The notes under the pieces: model-generated
Told to the model about the DNA's origin: nothing
Seen by the model: the letters and a program-made list of their open reading frames with translations, nothing else
Database searches by the model: none
Program-made: the position numbers and the translations under genes
Origin: a virus
Length of the DNA: 37,778 nucleotides
Direction: 5' to 3' (one strand)
IMG/VR virus record: IMGVR_UViG_3300033143_003673
Span: 1-37,778 of that record
Shown here: piece by piece, positions 7,191-14,080 of the stretch
How positions within the stretch are numbered: the stretch's first letter is position 1
Layout of the letters: each line of letters begins with the position of its first letter

Positions 7191-7912
7191 CAGAAGAACC
7201 TTGTGTGCTTGCGCTTTTTGTGATTGTACACCTGCTCGAACATCCGCATGTACTCCTGCGTGGTTCCGGCGTGCATGAACATGTGGGGGTTCATCTCCGC
7301 CTTCTTCAGCAACTCCTTCCAATTAAAGCCTTCGACGGTGCGGATGCACCGCAGGAAGGCGGTGATGAAGTTGTTGTTCAGGAAGAACGGCCAACGGCTG
7401 AAGGCGCTGATGGCATACAGCCTAGCGTAGGCGTCGTCACGCTTGGCGCGGAACTCCCACGTCCCCCCACCGAGGTTCATCCCGTTGCGGCCTGACGATT
7501 GAGAGCTACTGCCTTGTGCAATGTGCGCCGCAGACCGGACCGAAAACTTCGGGTGTACCTCTCGGCACTCGGCATGGAACTCAAGCAGCTTGATGTAGTG
7601 CTCGTTGCCCTGCGCCGCATAGCTTTTGACCTTGTCCATGATGGTCCAAGACTTGCTTGCGTTGTTGAGCTTGACCACATCCGCGATGTCCATGGCGTCA
7701 CGGACGATGTATTGGATGGGGATGCCGAGCTCTCGGCACGCATGGAAGCGGTGCTGTCCGTCGATGATGGTCCCGTCAGCGGTGACGATGATGGGTTGGA
7801 CGAGTCCGAGTTCGCTGATGTTCTTCTTCAGCCTGCGGATTTGAGTGGCATCGACGCCACGGTTCAGCTCGTTGAAGTCGAACTGAGAGTAATTACTTGT
7901 TGTGTGAATCAT
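7190..7912 (-). CDS. ParB/Srx-like domain protein, 240 aa
   Basis: Residues about 10-75 form a ParB N-terminal-like domain: TQIRRLKKNISELGLVQPII, then ADGTIIDGQHRFHACRELGI with the GQHR motif (52-55) that in this superfamily binds nucleotide. The remaining 165 residues have no recognised motif but contain FSRWPFFLNNNFITAFLRC and helices. Phages carry many such ParB-like proteins, some with nuclease, kinase or DNA-modification roles, and nothing here points to plasmid partition: there is no ParA and no parS-like iterons beside it. Start taken at 7912 (MIHTTSNYSQ), inside the last 20 bp of the upstream gene. Confidence 0.78.
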   Translation of the reverse strand: MIHTTSNYSQFDFNELNRGVDATQIRRLKKNISELGLVQPIIVTADGTIIDGQHRFHACRELGIPIQYIVRDAMDIADVVKLNNASKSWTIMDKVKSYAAQGNEHYIKLLEFHAECREVHPKFSVRSAAHIAQGSSSQSSGRNGMNLGGGTWEFRAKRDDAYARLYAISAFSRWPFFLNNNFITAFLRCIRTVEGFNWKELLKKAEMNPHMFMHAGTTQEYMRMFEQVYNHKKRKHTRFF

Positions 7913-8387
7913 AGTCGAGAATGTATTCGGTGATGGCATTGAATTGTCGGGCTGCATGGATGTCGTAGTCGCAGTCGGGGTAGCTTTGGCTACGCATCCA
8001 ATCCCGGAATCCGTGCATGTTGTACCCAATGCGCTGGATGCTGTCGGTGAACGCTCGGTAAAAGGTGGTGATGAACCCGTCCTCCAAAGCGTTGCAGAAC
8101 CCGTTGTTGTAGTACTCATACTGAAGGCGACCCAAGGCACGGATGGCCTCGCCATACGGCGTGTCGGCCTCGCCGCTTGCCGGGACGTGCTTGTCCCACA
8201 GGGCGTCCCACTCCGCCTGTCGGGGGTGGTTGCCGTCCCACAGGGTAGGTTCGGTCAGTTGGATGGTCAACAGACCGTCCTCGTAACCGTGTGACTCCGG
8301 CGTAACAATCTTGCCGTCGATAAGGAAGCGAACCTTTTTTGTGTCAGGGTGTCGCTCAATCACCCTGTTCCATTCTTTCAAGAACAT
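7893..8387 (-). CDS. Hypothetical protein, 164 aa
   Basis: Family not recognised. The N-terminal part has a beta-rich segment (KKVRFLIDGKIVTPESHGYE) and the C-terminal part is helical and aromatic (LGRLQYEYYNNGFCNALEDG, YNMHGFRDWMRSQSYPD). No membrane segment. It overlaps both the ParB-like gene (20 bp) and the upstream 63-aa gene (32 bp), so it belongs to the same transcript. Confidence 0.7.
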   Translation of the reverse strand: MFLKEWNRVIERHPDTKKVRFLIDGKIVTPESHGYEDGLLTIQLTEPTLWDGNHPRQAEWDALWDKHVPASGEADTPYGEAIRALGRLQYEYYNNGFCNALEDGFITTFYRAFTDSIQRIGYNMHGFRDWMRSQSYPDCDYDIHAARQFNAITEYILDYDSHNK

Positions 8388-8547
8388 GTTGTATTGTATT
8401 GATGGTTTCCATTAGTGAATCGTATACGATGTCTTCGTACTCCCGCTCCAAGTAGCCGTCGGCAATCTCTTGGAGGTGCTTACGCAGGTCGTTGAGGTCA
8501 TCGTATTCGGAGGGCAGATACCTATACGGCTCGTTTGGATTGGACAT
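8356..8547 (-). CDS. Hypothetical acidic protein, 63 aa
   Basis: Short acidic protein, largely helical (LNDLRKHLQEIADGYLEREY, then SLMETINTIQHVLERMEQGD). I used ATG at 8547 (MSNPNEPYRYL), which lies inside the 3' end of the upstream gene; a longer in-frame opening upstream has threonine/serine-rich composition typical of the wrong frame. Family unknown. Confidence 0.6.
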   Translation of the reverse strand: MSNPNEPYRYLPSEYDDLNDLRKHLQEIADGYLEREYEDIVYDSLMETINTIQHVLERMEQGD

Positions 8548-9046
8548 TGTACTCGTCGTCGTAAGGGATGTGTGCATACTCGCCCGCCTCGCGCATACTC
8601 CAGAACTCGTTGGGCGCACCCGGCATACGATTGTGCTCCTCGAGATACAGGGGGGTGTCGTAATTCGACAGGTCGTACACGGCGCTCTCAGTCATCTCTG
8701 CCTCGGCATGGTCGAGAGCTTTGTGATGGAAGTAACTGTGTCGTGCTAGGCTCATGATGAGCTTGTCGCCAAGGCGGGTAATGACTACGCCGTAGTCGCA
8801 CGTGTCGTGGCCACGCTTGAAGGCCAAGTCCTCAGCCAATCGCATCATGCGGGTCCAGTGCTCGAAAGCATCTTGGGTGAATGCATGCTTGATGTCAAGC
8901 TGTGCCTCGTTGGGTTCGCGGACACCGTGGATGTATCCGCTCATGGTCGCGCCTTGGAAGACGTCGCACTTGGTCATACAGATACCGAAGGCCACGGCGT
9001 GGCCAACGGTTTCTGCGTAGTTGCGGGATTGACGTGTCATCTTCAT
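8522..9046 (-). CDS. Hypothetical protein, 174 aa
   Basis: Family not recognised. The chain starts MKMTRQSRNYAETVGHAVAF and includes a His-rich stretch (ARHSYFHHKALDHAEAEMTE) and an acidic C-terminal third. The helix FGICMTKCDVFQGATMSGYI is fairly hydrophobic but interrupted by charged residues, so a membrane role is unlikely. Joined by a 4-bp ATGA overlap to the gene upstream. Confidence 0.7.
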   Translation of the reverse strand: MKMTRQSRNYAETVGHAVAFGICMTKCDVFQGATMSGYIHGVREPNEAQLDIKHAFTQDAFEHWTRMMRLAEDLAFKRGHDTCDYGVVITRLGDKLIMSLARHSYFHHKALDHAEAEMTESAVYDLSNYDTPLYLEEHNRMPGAPNEFWSMREAGEYAHIPYDDEYNVQSKRAV

Positions 9047-9249
9047 GATACAAGCTCTGCAATGCCGCCGTCACCGATGTCTGTGCCGAGGTAGTCACGG
9101 ACACCCTCCGGACCGTAGTCGTGGTAGATGACAGCCAGCTCGTAAATCTTGGTGACCGGAATGGACGCGGGGTCGACACCACAGCCACGCAAGAACGCAA
9201 CACAGGAGATAGCGGAATCTTGGATTCTCTTCTTGTAGTCGTCACTCAT
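9043..9249 (-). CDS. Hypothetical protein, 68 aa
   Basis: Small protein beginning MSDDYKKRIQDSAISCVAFL. It contains a possible helical DNA- or protein-binding segment and VTKIYELAVIYHDYGPEGV. Family unknown. Its ATG lies one base after the ATTAATCCGGATTAAT palindrome at 9251-9266, so translation begins immediately beside the repeat. No Shine-Dalgarno sequence can fit. Confidence 0.65.
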   Translation of the reverse strand: MSDDYKKRIQDSAISCVAFLRGCGVDPASIPVTKIYELAVIYHDYGPEGVRDYLGTDIGDGGIAELVS

Positions 9250-9250
9250 G

Positions 9251-9266
9251 ATTAATCCGGATTAAT
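9251..9266. repeat. Gene-junction palindrome ATTAATCCGGATTAAT, copy 1
   Basis: A perfect 16-bp palindrome. On the minus strand it supplies the last codons and stop of the 128-aa gene (Ile-Asn-Pro-Asp-stop), ends one base before the next ATG, and so occupies the whole gene junction. Confidence 0.85.
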
Positions 9267-9638
9267 GACCTCGTCAATCACGTCGTCGGTGATGACCACA
9301 TCGCCGAACTGAATGTTGTCGGCGTAGGTGTCGCCCTCAATCCAAACCTGACCGCTGTAGTCCCAGCGTAGCCCGTCAGAGTGTCCGTCAATCTCGACGT
9401 ACGGCTCGATGTCCGGACACTCGAAGTTCTCCTGCTGTGCCTCGGCACCCATGACAAAGAACTTGCGGGCCAAGGCACGCAACTGCTCGGTGGAGAGGGA
9501 TGGTTGTTGAACGGCCTCGATACTGCGGATGCAGGCTTTGACCTCTAAGAGTTGTGCCTCGATGGCCTTGATGGCCTCGTTGGCTTCGGCCAAGTTGGCC
9601 TCGGTGGTCTTGACGACCGGGTGATTGGATTGTTCCAT
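9252..9638 (-). CDS. Hypothetical coiled-coil protein ending in INPD, 128 aa
   Basis: Residues about 10-45 form a strong amphipathic helix (ANLAEANEAIKAIEAQLLEV), probably a coiled coil. The rest is acidic with a beta-type strand (LRWDYSGQVWIEGDTYADNI) and DVVITDDVIDEVINPD at the end. I chose ATG at 9638, 15 bp downstream of the predicted transcription start region of promoter 9660-9690; a longer opening reads across that promoter. The last residues INPD and the stop are encoded by the palindromic repeat. Family unknown. Confidence 0.7.
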   Translation of the reverse strand: MEQSNHPVVKTTEANLAEANEAIKAIEAQLLEVKACIRSIEAVQQPSLSTEQLRALARKFFVMGAEAQQENFECPDIEPYVEIDGHSDGLRWDYSGQVWIEGDTYADNIQFGDVVITDDVIDEVINPD

Positions 9639-9659
9639 GATTGGATTGTAATTGATGTT

Positions 9660-9690
9660 GCAATATAAGGAATATATTAGTGGCTTGCAA
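9660..9690 (-). promoter_or_regulatory. Bacteroidota-type promoter, copy A
   Basis: On the minus strand TTG (9690-9688), 20 bases, then TATATTGC (9667-9660). The TATTCCT just before the -7 element is shared with copy B. The spacing equals that of the copies at 13079-13109 and 16135-16165 and resembles the Bacteroidota TTTG-N19/20-TAnnTTTG pattern. The first gene start is 22 bp downstream. Confidence 0.7.
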
Positions 9691-9804
9691 CTTGTTCCAC
9701 TGTTAATGTTCGGAAGTGCGTCAACTTTTTTACGCCCTTCGGTAGTCGTGCTGAGTATGAACCCCACGGACAGAACCATGTGTGTACCACAGTCCTGTTA
9801 CCGC

Positions 9805-9824
9805 GCTCGTCTGCTCCGACGAGC
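9805..9824 (-). terminator. Hairpin after the 81-aa gene
   Basis: GCTCGTC-TGCTCC-GACGAGC forms a 7-bp stem 13 bp past the stop at 9838. No T-run follows on the minus strand, so it is at best a weak or factor-dependent terminator. It lies between the 81-aa gene and promoter copy A, where a transcript end would make sense. The rest of the 199-bp gap (9639-9837) holds only the promoter. Confidence 0.35.
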
Positions 9825-9837
9825 TGCCTGTTGTGGC

Positions 9838-10083
9838 TTACTTGAAAGCGTCCCATACCTCATCGGGTAATTGTTCACGGCATGCCGTGTCCATGTTGCG
9901 GATGTAGTTGCGTATCTCTTCGTCACTTGCGTGGCGTCGAAGTAGGGGGGACAGGCCACGGATGTTGGCTACGTCACCGCATAGGTCTTCCCATCCGTTG
10001 CGCCTATTGGTATCGGCCATGCGCTTGGCCCGGTCACGGCACAACTGTGCCATGTGGTTGTCGAGGTGTTTCGTTCGTGTCAT
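9838..10083 (-). CDS. Hypothetical basic protein, 81 aa
   Basis: Family not recognised. Arginine-rich N-terminal half (LCRDRAKRMADTNRRNGWED) followed by ISGL-type segment ANIRGLSPLLRRHASDEEIR and a short acidic tail. Predicted helical. It is the last gene of its transcription unit, followed by a hairpin and then a new promoter for the genes further left. Confidence 0.65.
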   Translation of the reverse strand: MTRTKHLDNHMAQLCRDRAKRMADTNRRNGWEDLCGDVANIRGLSPLLRRHASDEEIRNYIRNMDTACREQLPDEVWDAFK

Positions 10084-10093
10084 GATTCCTTGG

Positions 10094-10588
10094 TTATGTC
10101 AGTGAATGTCTTTTGCGGGGAATGGTGGATTTTGGGTAGTACACCTTGAGCAAGAAACGAGAGTTGCAGTACTGGTTTTCCAGACGGGCAAGACGTGCCT
10201 CGGCTTCCTCCTGTTTCTTTTGCTGTTCCTCGTACCAAAATTCTCCGTCTGGGTCGCTACCCCATTCGTCGCCGGGATACAAGTCGCATATCCAATTTGG
10301 ATGGTGTTTATCAATAAGGTCGGTGTCCTTCTTCTCGATTAGTCTCAGTGTGTCATGGTTCCAAGGTGGTTGGCTTTTGGCGGCAAAGGCTTCCTGTTTC
10401 AGGATGCACCACTTGAGGATGGTGCGGGCATGACCTGAGTGGACTGAGTCGATGATGGGGAGCAGGTCGGGCCGCTTCCACTTTCGGACGAACCACCGCG
10501 CCGCATTGTAGACGTAGGTGATGTCCATCTCGTCGATGTCCAGCGTTGCGCGGCGGGTGGTGTAGTATACGGGGCCGATGTCCATCAT
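10094..10588 (-). CDS. Hypothetical protein, 164 aa
   Basis: Family not recognised. The first third has YNAARWFVRKWKRPDLLPII, a likely helix, and HARTILKWCILKQEAFA. The C-terminal part has a Gln/Glu/Lys helix (YEEQQKKQEEAEARLARLEN), probably a short coiled coil. Starts with two methionines; the ATG at 10588 overlaps the upstream stop by 4 bp. Confidence 0.68.
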   Translation of the reverse strand: MMDIGPVYYTTRRATLDIDEMDITYVYNAARWFVRKWKRPDLLPIIDSVHSGHARTILKWCILKQEAFAAKSQPPWNHDTLRLIEKKDTDLIDKHHPNWICDLYPGDEWGSDPDGEFWYEEQQKKQEEAEARLARLENQYCNSRFLLKVYYPKSTIPRKRHSLT

Positions 10589-11268
10589 TCTTCAATCCAT
10601 TTGAGGTCAGTGCAGTTGTTGATGGTCTCGTTGGTGTCGGGCCCCCACCGGCAAACGGTGAAGGGCTGGCCGTGCTCGAGGTAGGTACGCGCCTCGTCCT
10701 CGTCCATGCACCTGTTGTACTCTTCGTTCCATAGCATGTCCATGTAGCTCTCGTCGAGGTAGAACAACCGCGATGCGGCATACCCACCACGTACATCGGC
10801 ACCGCCGTGAACGCTGATGAGGACGTACGGGTCGTCACCAATGGTCAGGTGCTGGTACTGGAACACTTGGTCCAAGCAGTCGCTGTCGTTGTAGGTGTTG
10901 TAGCACCGCTCGTCGTCGATGTCTGCGTCCCACTCCATTAGCTTCTGATAGCACTGCTCGGTGGTGAAGGCAAGGTCGTCGCACCAAGGGTCGGCGCTGT
11001 CGATGAGAGCATTGAACTCCTCGGCCCGCTCGTCCTCCTCAATGTTGGCGCCCATCAGCCAATGGTATAGGGTGATGGTCGGGATGATGTCACGATACCT
11101 GACCGTGCCGTCCTCGTTGTAGTTCATGTTCACCTCGAAGGTGATGGGCTCCTCCGACTCGAAGTCGCGGAACTGATTGCGTTGCCAACGCCTACCGTTG
11201 GCGCCGCCGCTGTCCATGGGATGCTTGCCCGTGTTCTCGAGAAGCATGGATTTGATTGTGTCTTTCAT
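10585..11268 (-). CDS. Conserved phage protein of unknown function, 227 aa
   Basis: The N-terminal signature LLENTGKHPMDSGGANGRRW, followed by QRNQFRDFE, is one I recognise from many phage genomes (an E-N-T-G-x3-x-DSGGAxGRxWxRN pattern) without a known activity. The middle is acidic with ITLYHWLMGANIEEDERAEE and YQHLTIGDDPYVLISVHGGA, then GYAASRLFYLDE. Cytoplasmic by composition. Linked by ATGA overlaps on both sides. Confidence 0.78.
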   Translation of the reverse strand: MKDTIKSMLLENTGKHPMDSGGANGRRWQRNQFRDFESEEPITFEVNMNYNEDGTVRYRDIIPTITLYHWLMGANIEEDERAEEFNALIDSADPWCDDLAFTTEQCYQKLMEWDADIDDERCYNTYNDSDCLDQVFQYQHLTIGDDPYVLISVHGGADVRGGYAASRLFYLDESYMDMLWNEEYNRCMDEDEARTYLEHGQPFTVCRWGPDTNETINNCTDLKWIEE

Positions 11269-11429
11269 GTTTCGTTGAAGTGGTTGTTATACATTTCGTC
11301 AATCGCTTCATCGCTATCACCCTCAAGGGACTCTGCGATGGTCTCGTAGACGTAGTGGTACATGGTCTTCCAATCCATGCCGTCGATAACGCTGTCGATG
11401 TAGCGTTCGATTTTCTCTTCTCGTGTCAT
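11265..11429 (-). CDS. Hypothetical acidic protein, 54 aa
   Basis: A short gene beginning MTREEKIERYIDSVIDGMDW and ending DEAIDEMYNNHFNET. It fills the space between two genes and overlaps each by 4 bp (ATGA), the pattern used throughout this operon, which is the main reason to believe it. Acidic and helical, family unknown. Confidence 0.65.
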   Translation of the reverse strand: MTREEKIERYIDSVIDGMDWKTMYHYVYETIAESLEGDSDEAIDEMYNNHFNET

Positions 11430-11653
11430 TGCTTTATGTATAAGTTTCCTGATTCGAGTTCTCGTTGTGAACCGTAGGCGGTAGTGATGTAGTACCCTAG
11501 CAAAGTCGGATTCACCATGTATACGAAGCAGTACAGGTGGTCGCCCGCAGGGAAGCCGACATCCTCATGCTCGGATAGTCTGCCCCACTCGGCGTGTTCA
11601 GAGACTTGGATGTCACCAAAATCCTTGGTCTTGATTGTCTTAGGTATGGTCAT
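11426..11653 (-). CDS. Hypothetical protein, 75 aa
   Basis: Beta-rich small protein: TIKTKDFGDIQVSEHAEWGR, then VGFPAGDHLYCFVYMVNPTL, then LLGYYITTAYGSQRELESGN. No membrane or signal segment. Coupled by 4-bp overlaps to both neighbours. Family unknown. Confidence 0.65.
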   Translation of the reverse strand: MTIPKTIKTKDFGDIQVSEHAEWGRLSEHEDVGFPAGDHLYCFVYMVNPTLLGYYITTAYGSQRELESGNLYIKQ

Positions 11654-12024
11654 GAGCAGATTCCGTGACAGAGTTGAACGTCAGTGTTGTACTCCCGCAA
11701 GCCCGTCTCCGGGTTGAGCTTGTCAACGAACACGTTGTATTGCCACCGGTCCTCGACGATGAAGATGTTGACGGCGATGTAGCCAATGCTGAACCACGTG
11801 TCACTGCATGGCTCCATAGGCGGTACATCAATACGCCCAAGGACAGGGCTGATGATTTGCTTGGGGAAGGCGGACAACTGCAAGTGCCACTTGAGATGGT
11901 CGACAACGTCACGCACGGTGGTGTCGCCGATGGGTTCGTCCATGAGGCTGAGGCTACTGTCGAGCCAAGCCTCGAGAGCGCAGATGTTGGTGAGCGCGTC
12001 AGAATTGGGTGCTGAGGATTGCAT
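11650..12024 (-). CDS. Hypothetical protein, 124 aa
   Basis: Family not recognised. I used ATG at 12024 (MQSSAPNSDALTNICALEAW), which lies in the 3' end of the upstream 53-aa gene; an extension upstream is in the wrong frame there. Middle segment TVRDVVDHLKWHLQLSAFPK looks helical, followed by a beta-rich half (WFSIGYIAVNIFIVEDRWQY). Confidence 0.65.
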   Translation of the reverse strand: MQSSAPNSDALTNICALEAWLDSSLSLMDEPIGDTTVRDVVDHLKWHLQLSAFPKQIISPVLGRIDVPPMEPCSDTWFSIGYIAVNIFIVEDRWQYNVFVDKLNPETGLREYNTDVQLCHGICS

Positions 12025-12160
12025 TGAGATGGAGTTGATTGGTGATTGAGTTCCTGCCCTTGTCTTTCTTGATGAGGCCCCGCACATCGGAGTTCTCGTA
12101 GGCAACACGAGGGTCGATGTTGTGCTCATTGCACAGGGAGATGAATGTGTTGGCGGTCAT
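11999..12160 (-). CDS. Small paralog family protein, 53 aa
   Basis: Short protein beginning MTANTFISLCNEHNIDPRVA, followed by YENSDVRGLIKKDKGRNSIT and ILSTQF. It resembles a type of small phage protein with an N-terminal helix, a D-P-x-x-A-x-E-N turn and a second helix. The C-terminal 30 residues align with an out-of-frame stretch at about 13947-14040 (DRVRALIDRCDGRESIKDQL), so this operon contains two members of the family. ATGA overlap with the upstream gene; 26-bp overlap with the next. Confidence 0.65.
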   Translation of the reverse strand: MTANTFISLCNEHNIDPRVAYENSDVRGLIKKDKGRNSITNQLHLNAILSTQF

Positions 12161-12411
12161 GATTTCAGTTCATGGAAGTTGGGTAGGGATTGCATCTTGT
12201 TGGGGTGGTCGTCGCATAGGGTACTCTTGTACTGCACCTCGATGATGCGCTCGGCACACTCGTAGATGTTGGCGAGAAGACACCCCACGTCAGCACCGTT
12301 GAGGTCGGTGTCCAAGTCTTGAACGCGCTTGGGTATTGCTTGGAGGAGACGGCGCACGTCTTCTTGGATTGCGAGGGACGCCTCGTAGGGGTTCATGATT
12401 TCGATAGCCAT
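12157..12411 (-). CDS. Hypothetical helical protein, 84 aa
   Basis: Starts MAIEIMNPYEASLAIQEDVR, then LLQAIPKRVQDLDTDLNGAD and ECAERIIEVQYKSTL. Predicted helical and soluble. Family unknown. Its ATG overlaps the upstream TGA by one base (TGATG). Confidence 0.65.
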   Translation of the reverse strand: MAIEIMNPYEASLAIQEDVRRLLQAIPKRVQDLDTDLNGADVGCLLANIYECAERIIEVQYKSTLCDDHPNKMQSLPNFHELKS

Positions 12412-12695
12412 CAGTTGTTGATTTTGAATACGCTGTTGAGGAAGTCAGATGTCATAGGGCGGGAGCACTCCTCCTGTTGTGCCCACTTGAGGATGTCCTT
12501 GCACCGCCAATACTCAGCGAAGTGTTTCTTCTTGCGCTCGATGCTTCTGATGTGCTTGTGCAGGGAGACCTGAATCTCACGCAGTTGGTGGTCGTCGTAG
12601 TACGAGAGCAGTTCTCGTGCCTCGGCCTCGTCGCACTTGAGGAGGGGCTTGGCCCGTAGCTCGGCGATGCGAGCGTCAATCTCTTGGTCGGTCAT
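12411..12695 (-). CDS. Hypothetical coiled-coil-like protein, 94 aa
   Basis: Start at 12695 gives MTDQEIDARIAELRAKPLLK. The middle is a long charged helix (EAEARELLSYYDDHQLREIQ, then HKHIRSIERKKKHFAEYW), suggesting a coiled coil. The longer in-frame opening upstream is His/Arg/Pro-rich and reads the neighbouring gene out of frame. Family unknown. Confidence 0.65.
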   Translation of the reverse strand: MTDQEIDARIAELRAKPLLKCDEAEARELLSYYDDHQLREIQVSLHKHIRSIERKKKHFAEYWRCKDILKWAQQEECSRPMTSDFLNSVFKINN

Positions 12696-13030
12696 GCGTT
12701 CCGAAGGGCTTGGATGATGGACTCGTAGATGGCATCGAGTTGGTCGGCAACCTTGGTGGCGTTGCCCTTGACCCCGTAGTATTTCTTGAGGTCGGTGATG
12801 CGCCAATGACGTGTTGGCTTCATGCCGATGGTGGCATACGAACGGGCATACCGACGTTGGAAGGTCAACTGCAACAGCGAGCGGTATTGGTCAGCACTCT
12901 TGCTCGTGCCGTCGTTCTCGATGTAACCGACGTTGGTGACTCGGCGCTCGGCAACGTCACGCTCGAGCTGTTCGAAGAAGGGGGCCGAAGCATCGACGCC
13001 CTTGGGAGGGGTGTAATGGATTGTAGTCAT
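12692..13030 (-). CDS. Hypothetical protein, 112 aa
   Basis: Family not recognised. Contains RSLLQLTFQRRYARSYATIG and KPTRHWRITDLKKYYGVKGN, the latter a possible helix-turn-helix-like segment. The ATG at 13030 directly abuts an 18-bp version of the palindrome (AATTAATCCGGATTAATT), leaving no room for a ribosome binding site other than the repeat itself. It is the first gene after promoter copy B. Confidence 0.68.
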   Translation of the reverse strand: MTTIHYTPPKGVDASAPFFEQLERDVAERRVTNVGYIENDGTSKSADQYRSLLQLTFQRRYARSYATIGMKPTRHWRITDLKKYYGVKGNATKVADQLDAIYESIIQALRNA

Positions 13031-13048
13031 AATTAATCCGGATTAATT
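13031..13048. repeat. Gene-junction palindrome, copy 2 (18 bp)
   Basis: AATTAATCCGGATTAATT, the longest perfect version of the repeat. It lies immediately before the ATG of the 112-aa gene and 31 bp downstream of the -7 element of promoter copy B. Confidence 0.85.
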
Positions 13049-13078
13049 GGCAGGATTGCCTTGTAATGAATTGATAGC

Positions 13079-13109
13079 GCAATATAAGGAATAACTTCCA
13101 TACTTGCAA
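13079..13109 (-). promoter_or_regulatory. Bacteroidota-type promoter, copy B
   Basis: On the minus strand TTG (13109-13107), 20 bases, TATATTGC (13086-13079). The flanks GATTTCTTACT upstream and GCTATCA downstream are shared with copy C, and TTGCAAG and TATTCCT with copy A. It sits in the 103-bp gap downstream of the RadC gene and drives the 112-aa gene and those to its left. Confidence 0.72.
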
Positions 13110-13133
13110 GTAATTAGTAAGAAATCTTTGGGT

Positions 13134-13577
13134 TCAAAGCAGATTTAGTTCGGCGAAGCTGTTCCACTTGTCCGAGGTGACGATGATGTGGTCGAGCATG
13201 GCGATGTCAAGTAGCTTGCCCCCGTCCTTGAGGGTGCGGGTCAAGTTCTTGTCTGCCATACTCGGAGATGGGTTGCCACTCGGGTGGTTGTGGGAGCAGA
13301 TGAACGCCGCGCAGTTGTCGAGCAACAGCCGACTGAACACAAGCTTGGGGTCCACGACACAGCCCGCACAGCCGCCGGCGCCGACCTCGAAGCACGAGCG
13401 TATCTTGTTGGAGCGAGATATGCCGACGATGAAGAACCTCTCCCGAACCTCAAGGTCTGGGTCGTACAAGGGGCGAAGGAACTTCACCAAGTCGATGGCC
13501 CTCGAAACCTTCGGGCCGTCAGGTTCTGTCCTGTTGTAGGTGAGCGCCAACTCACCGGCTTTCCAATCGTAGTTCAT
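13134..13577 (-). CDS. radC: RadC-like JAMM/MPN domain protein, 147 aa
   Basis: The C-terminal half contains a complete JAMM metal-binding signature, SHNHPSGNPSPSMADK: His96, His98, Ser106 and Asp109 in H-x-H-x7-S-x2-D spacing. It is followed by LLDIAMLDHIIV, the strand typical of RadC. The N-terminal helix-hairpin-helix of chromosomal RadC is absent; mobile elements usually carry this short form. RadC-like proteins are frequent in phages and conjugative elements of Bacteroidota; their biochemical role is unsettled, despite an old link to DNA repair. Last gene before the promoter B gap, coupled to the gene upstream. Confidence 0.9.
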   Translation of the reverse strand: MNYDWKAGELALTYNRTEPDGPKVSRAIDLVKFLRPLYDPDLEVRERFFIVGISRSNKIRSCFEVGAGGCAGCVVDPKLVFSRLLLDNCAAFICSHNHPSGNPSPSMADKNLTRTLKDGGKLLDIAMLDHIIVTSDKWNSFAELNLL

Positions 13578-13798
13578 AGCGCATCGGTGTTGTCCATGTA
13601 TTCAAGGGTGTCCTCGATGTGCTTGGAGATTTGGTGCATGAGGGTCTCGTTGTCCTCGAACGTGGCAATGAGTACACGCTCAAGGGTGGCTTGGTCCAAG
13701 TCGTAGTCAAGGCGTTGAGCGATACACTCCACTTCCTCGACACTCCACTTGAGTTCGGGTCCGGTGTAGAACCCTTCGGGGTCAATAGGTTTATTCAT
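13574..13798 (-). CDS. Hypothetical acidic protein, 74 aa
   Basis: Begins MNKPIDPEGFYTGPELKWSV, then VECIAQRLDYDLDQATLERV and a helical acidic tail HQISKHIEDTLEYMDNTDAL. Family unknown. ATGA overlaps on both sides place it in the RadC transcript. Confidence 0.65.
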   Translation of the reverse strand: MNKPIDPEGFYTGPELKWSVEEVECIAQRLDYDLDQATLERVLIATFEDNETLMHQISKHIEDTLEYMDNTDAL

Positions 13799-13950
13799 GG
13801 CTTGAATATTTCAGGGAATGCCTCGACAAGGCGAGGCTTGTTGGTGTTGTCAGCTTTGAAGAATGCATCAATGATGGCGGCGTTGAACGACCCGCCCATC
13901 TTGGCGGAATCGCTCAATCGGTTGTAGTTCTCTTGGGTGTTCCACGTCAT
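13795..13950 (-). CDS. Small conserved phage protein, 51 aa
   Basis: Start at 13950 gives MTWNTQENYNRLSDSAKMGG, followed by SFNAAIIDAFFKADNTNKPR and LVEAFPEIFKP. This S-x-x-A-x-x-GGSF ... A-D-x-x-NKPRL-x-x-AFPE-x-F pattern is a recurrent small phage protein that I know by sequence but not by function. The longer in-frame opening upstream lies over another gene. Confidence 0.7.
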   Translation of the reverse strand: MTWNTQENYNRLSDSAKMGGSFNAAIIDAFFKADNTNKPRLVEAFPEIFKP

Positions 13951-14080
13951 GACTTGAATTCTTGAGTGAGGATGCCGTTCAGTTCGAGTTGGTCCTTGAT
14001 ACTCTCCCGACCATCGCAACGGTCGATGAGGGCACGGACCCTGTCGTTCTTGAACGCGTCAGGGAAAGCATGATGATGAA
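13947..14080 (-). pseudogene. Out-of-frame paralog of the 53-aa gene, lacking an in-frame start
   Basis: In the -1 frame relative to the ATG at 14134, the minus strand encodes HAFPDAFKNDRVRALIDRCD and GRESIKDQLELNGILTQEF, ending in a TGA that overlaps the next ATG (ATGA). It aligns with the C-terminal half of the 53-aa protein at 11999-12160. No ATG, GTG or TTG occurs in this frame after the preceding stop near 14162. Either a one-base indel has broken the gene, a -1 frameshift joins it to the start at 14134, or a non-standard start is used. No classical slippery heptamer was seen. Confidence 0.45.

Noticed and set aside
7190-7912. Plasmid-type partition system based on the ParB-like protein
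   Set aside because: No ParA, no parS-like iterons next to it, and ParB-like domains in phages commonly have other activities.
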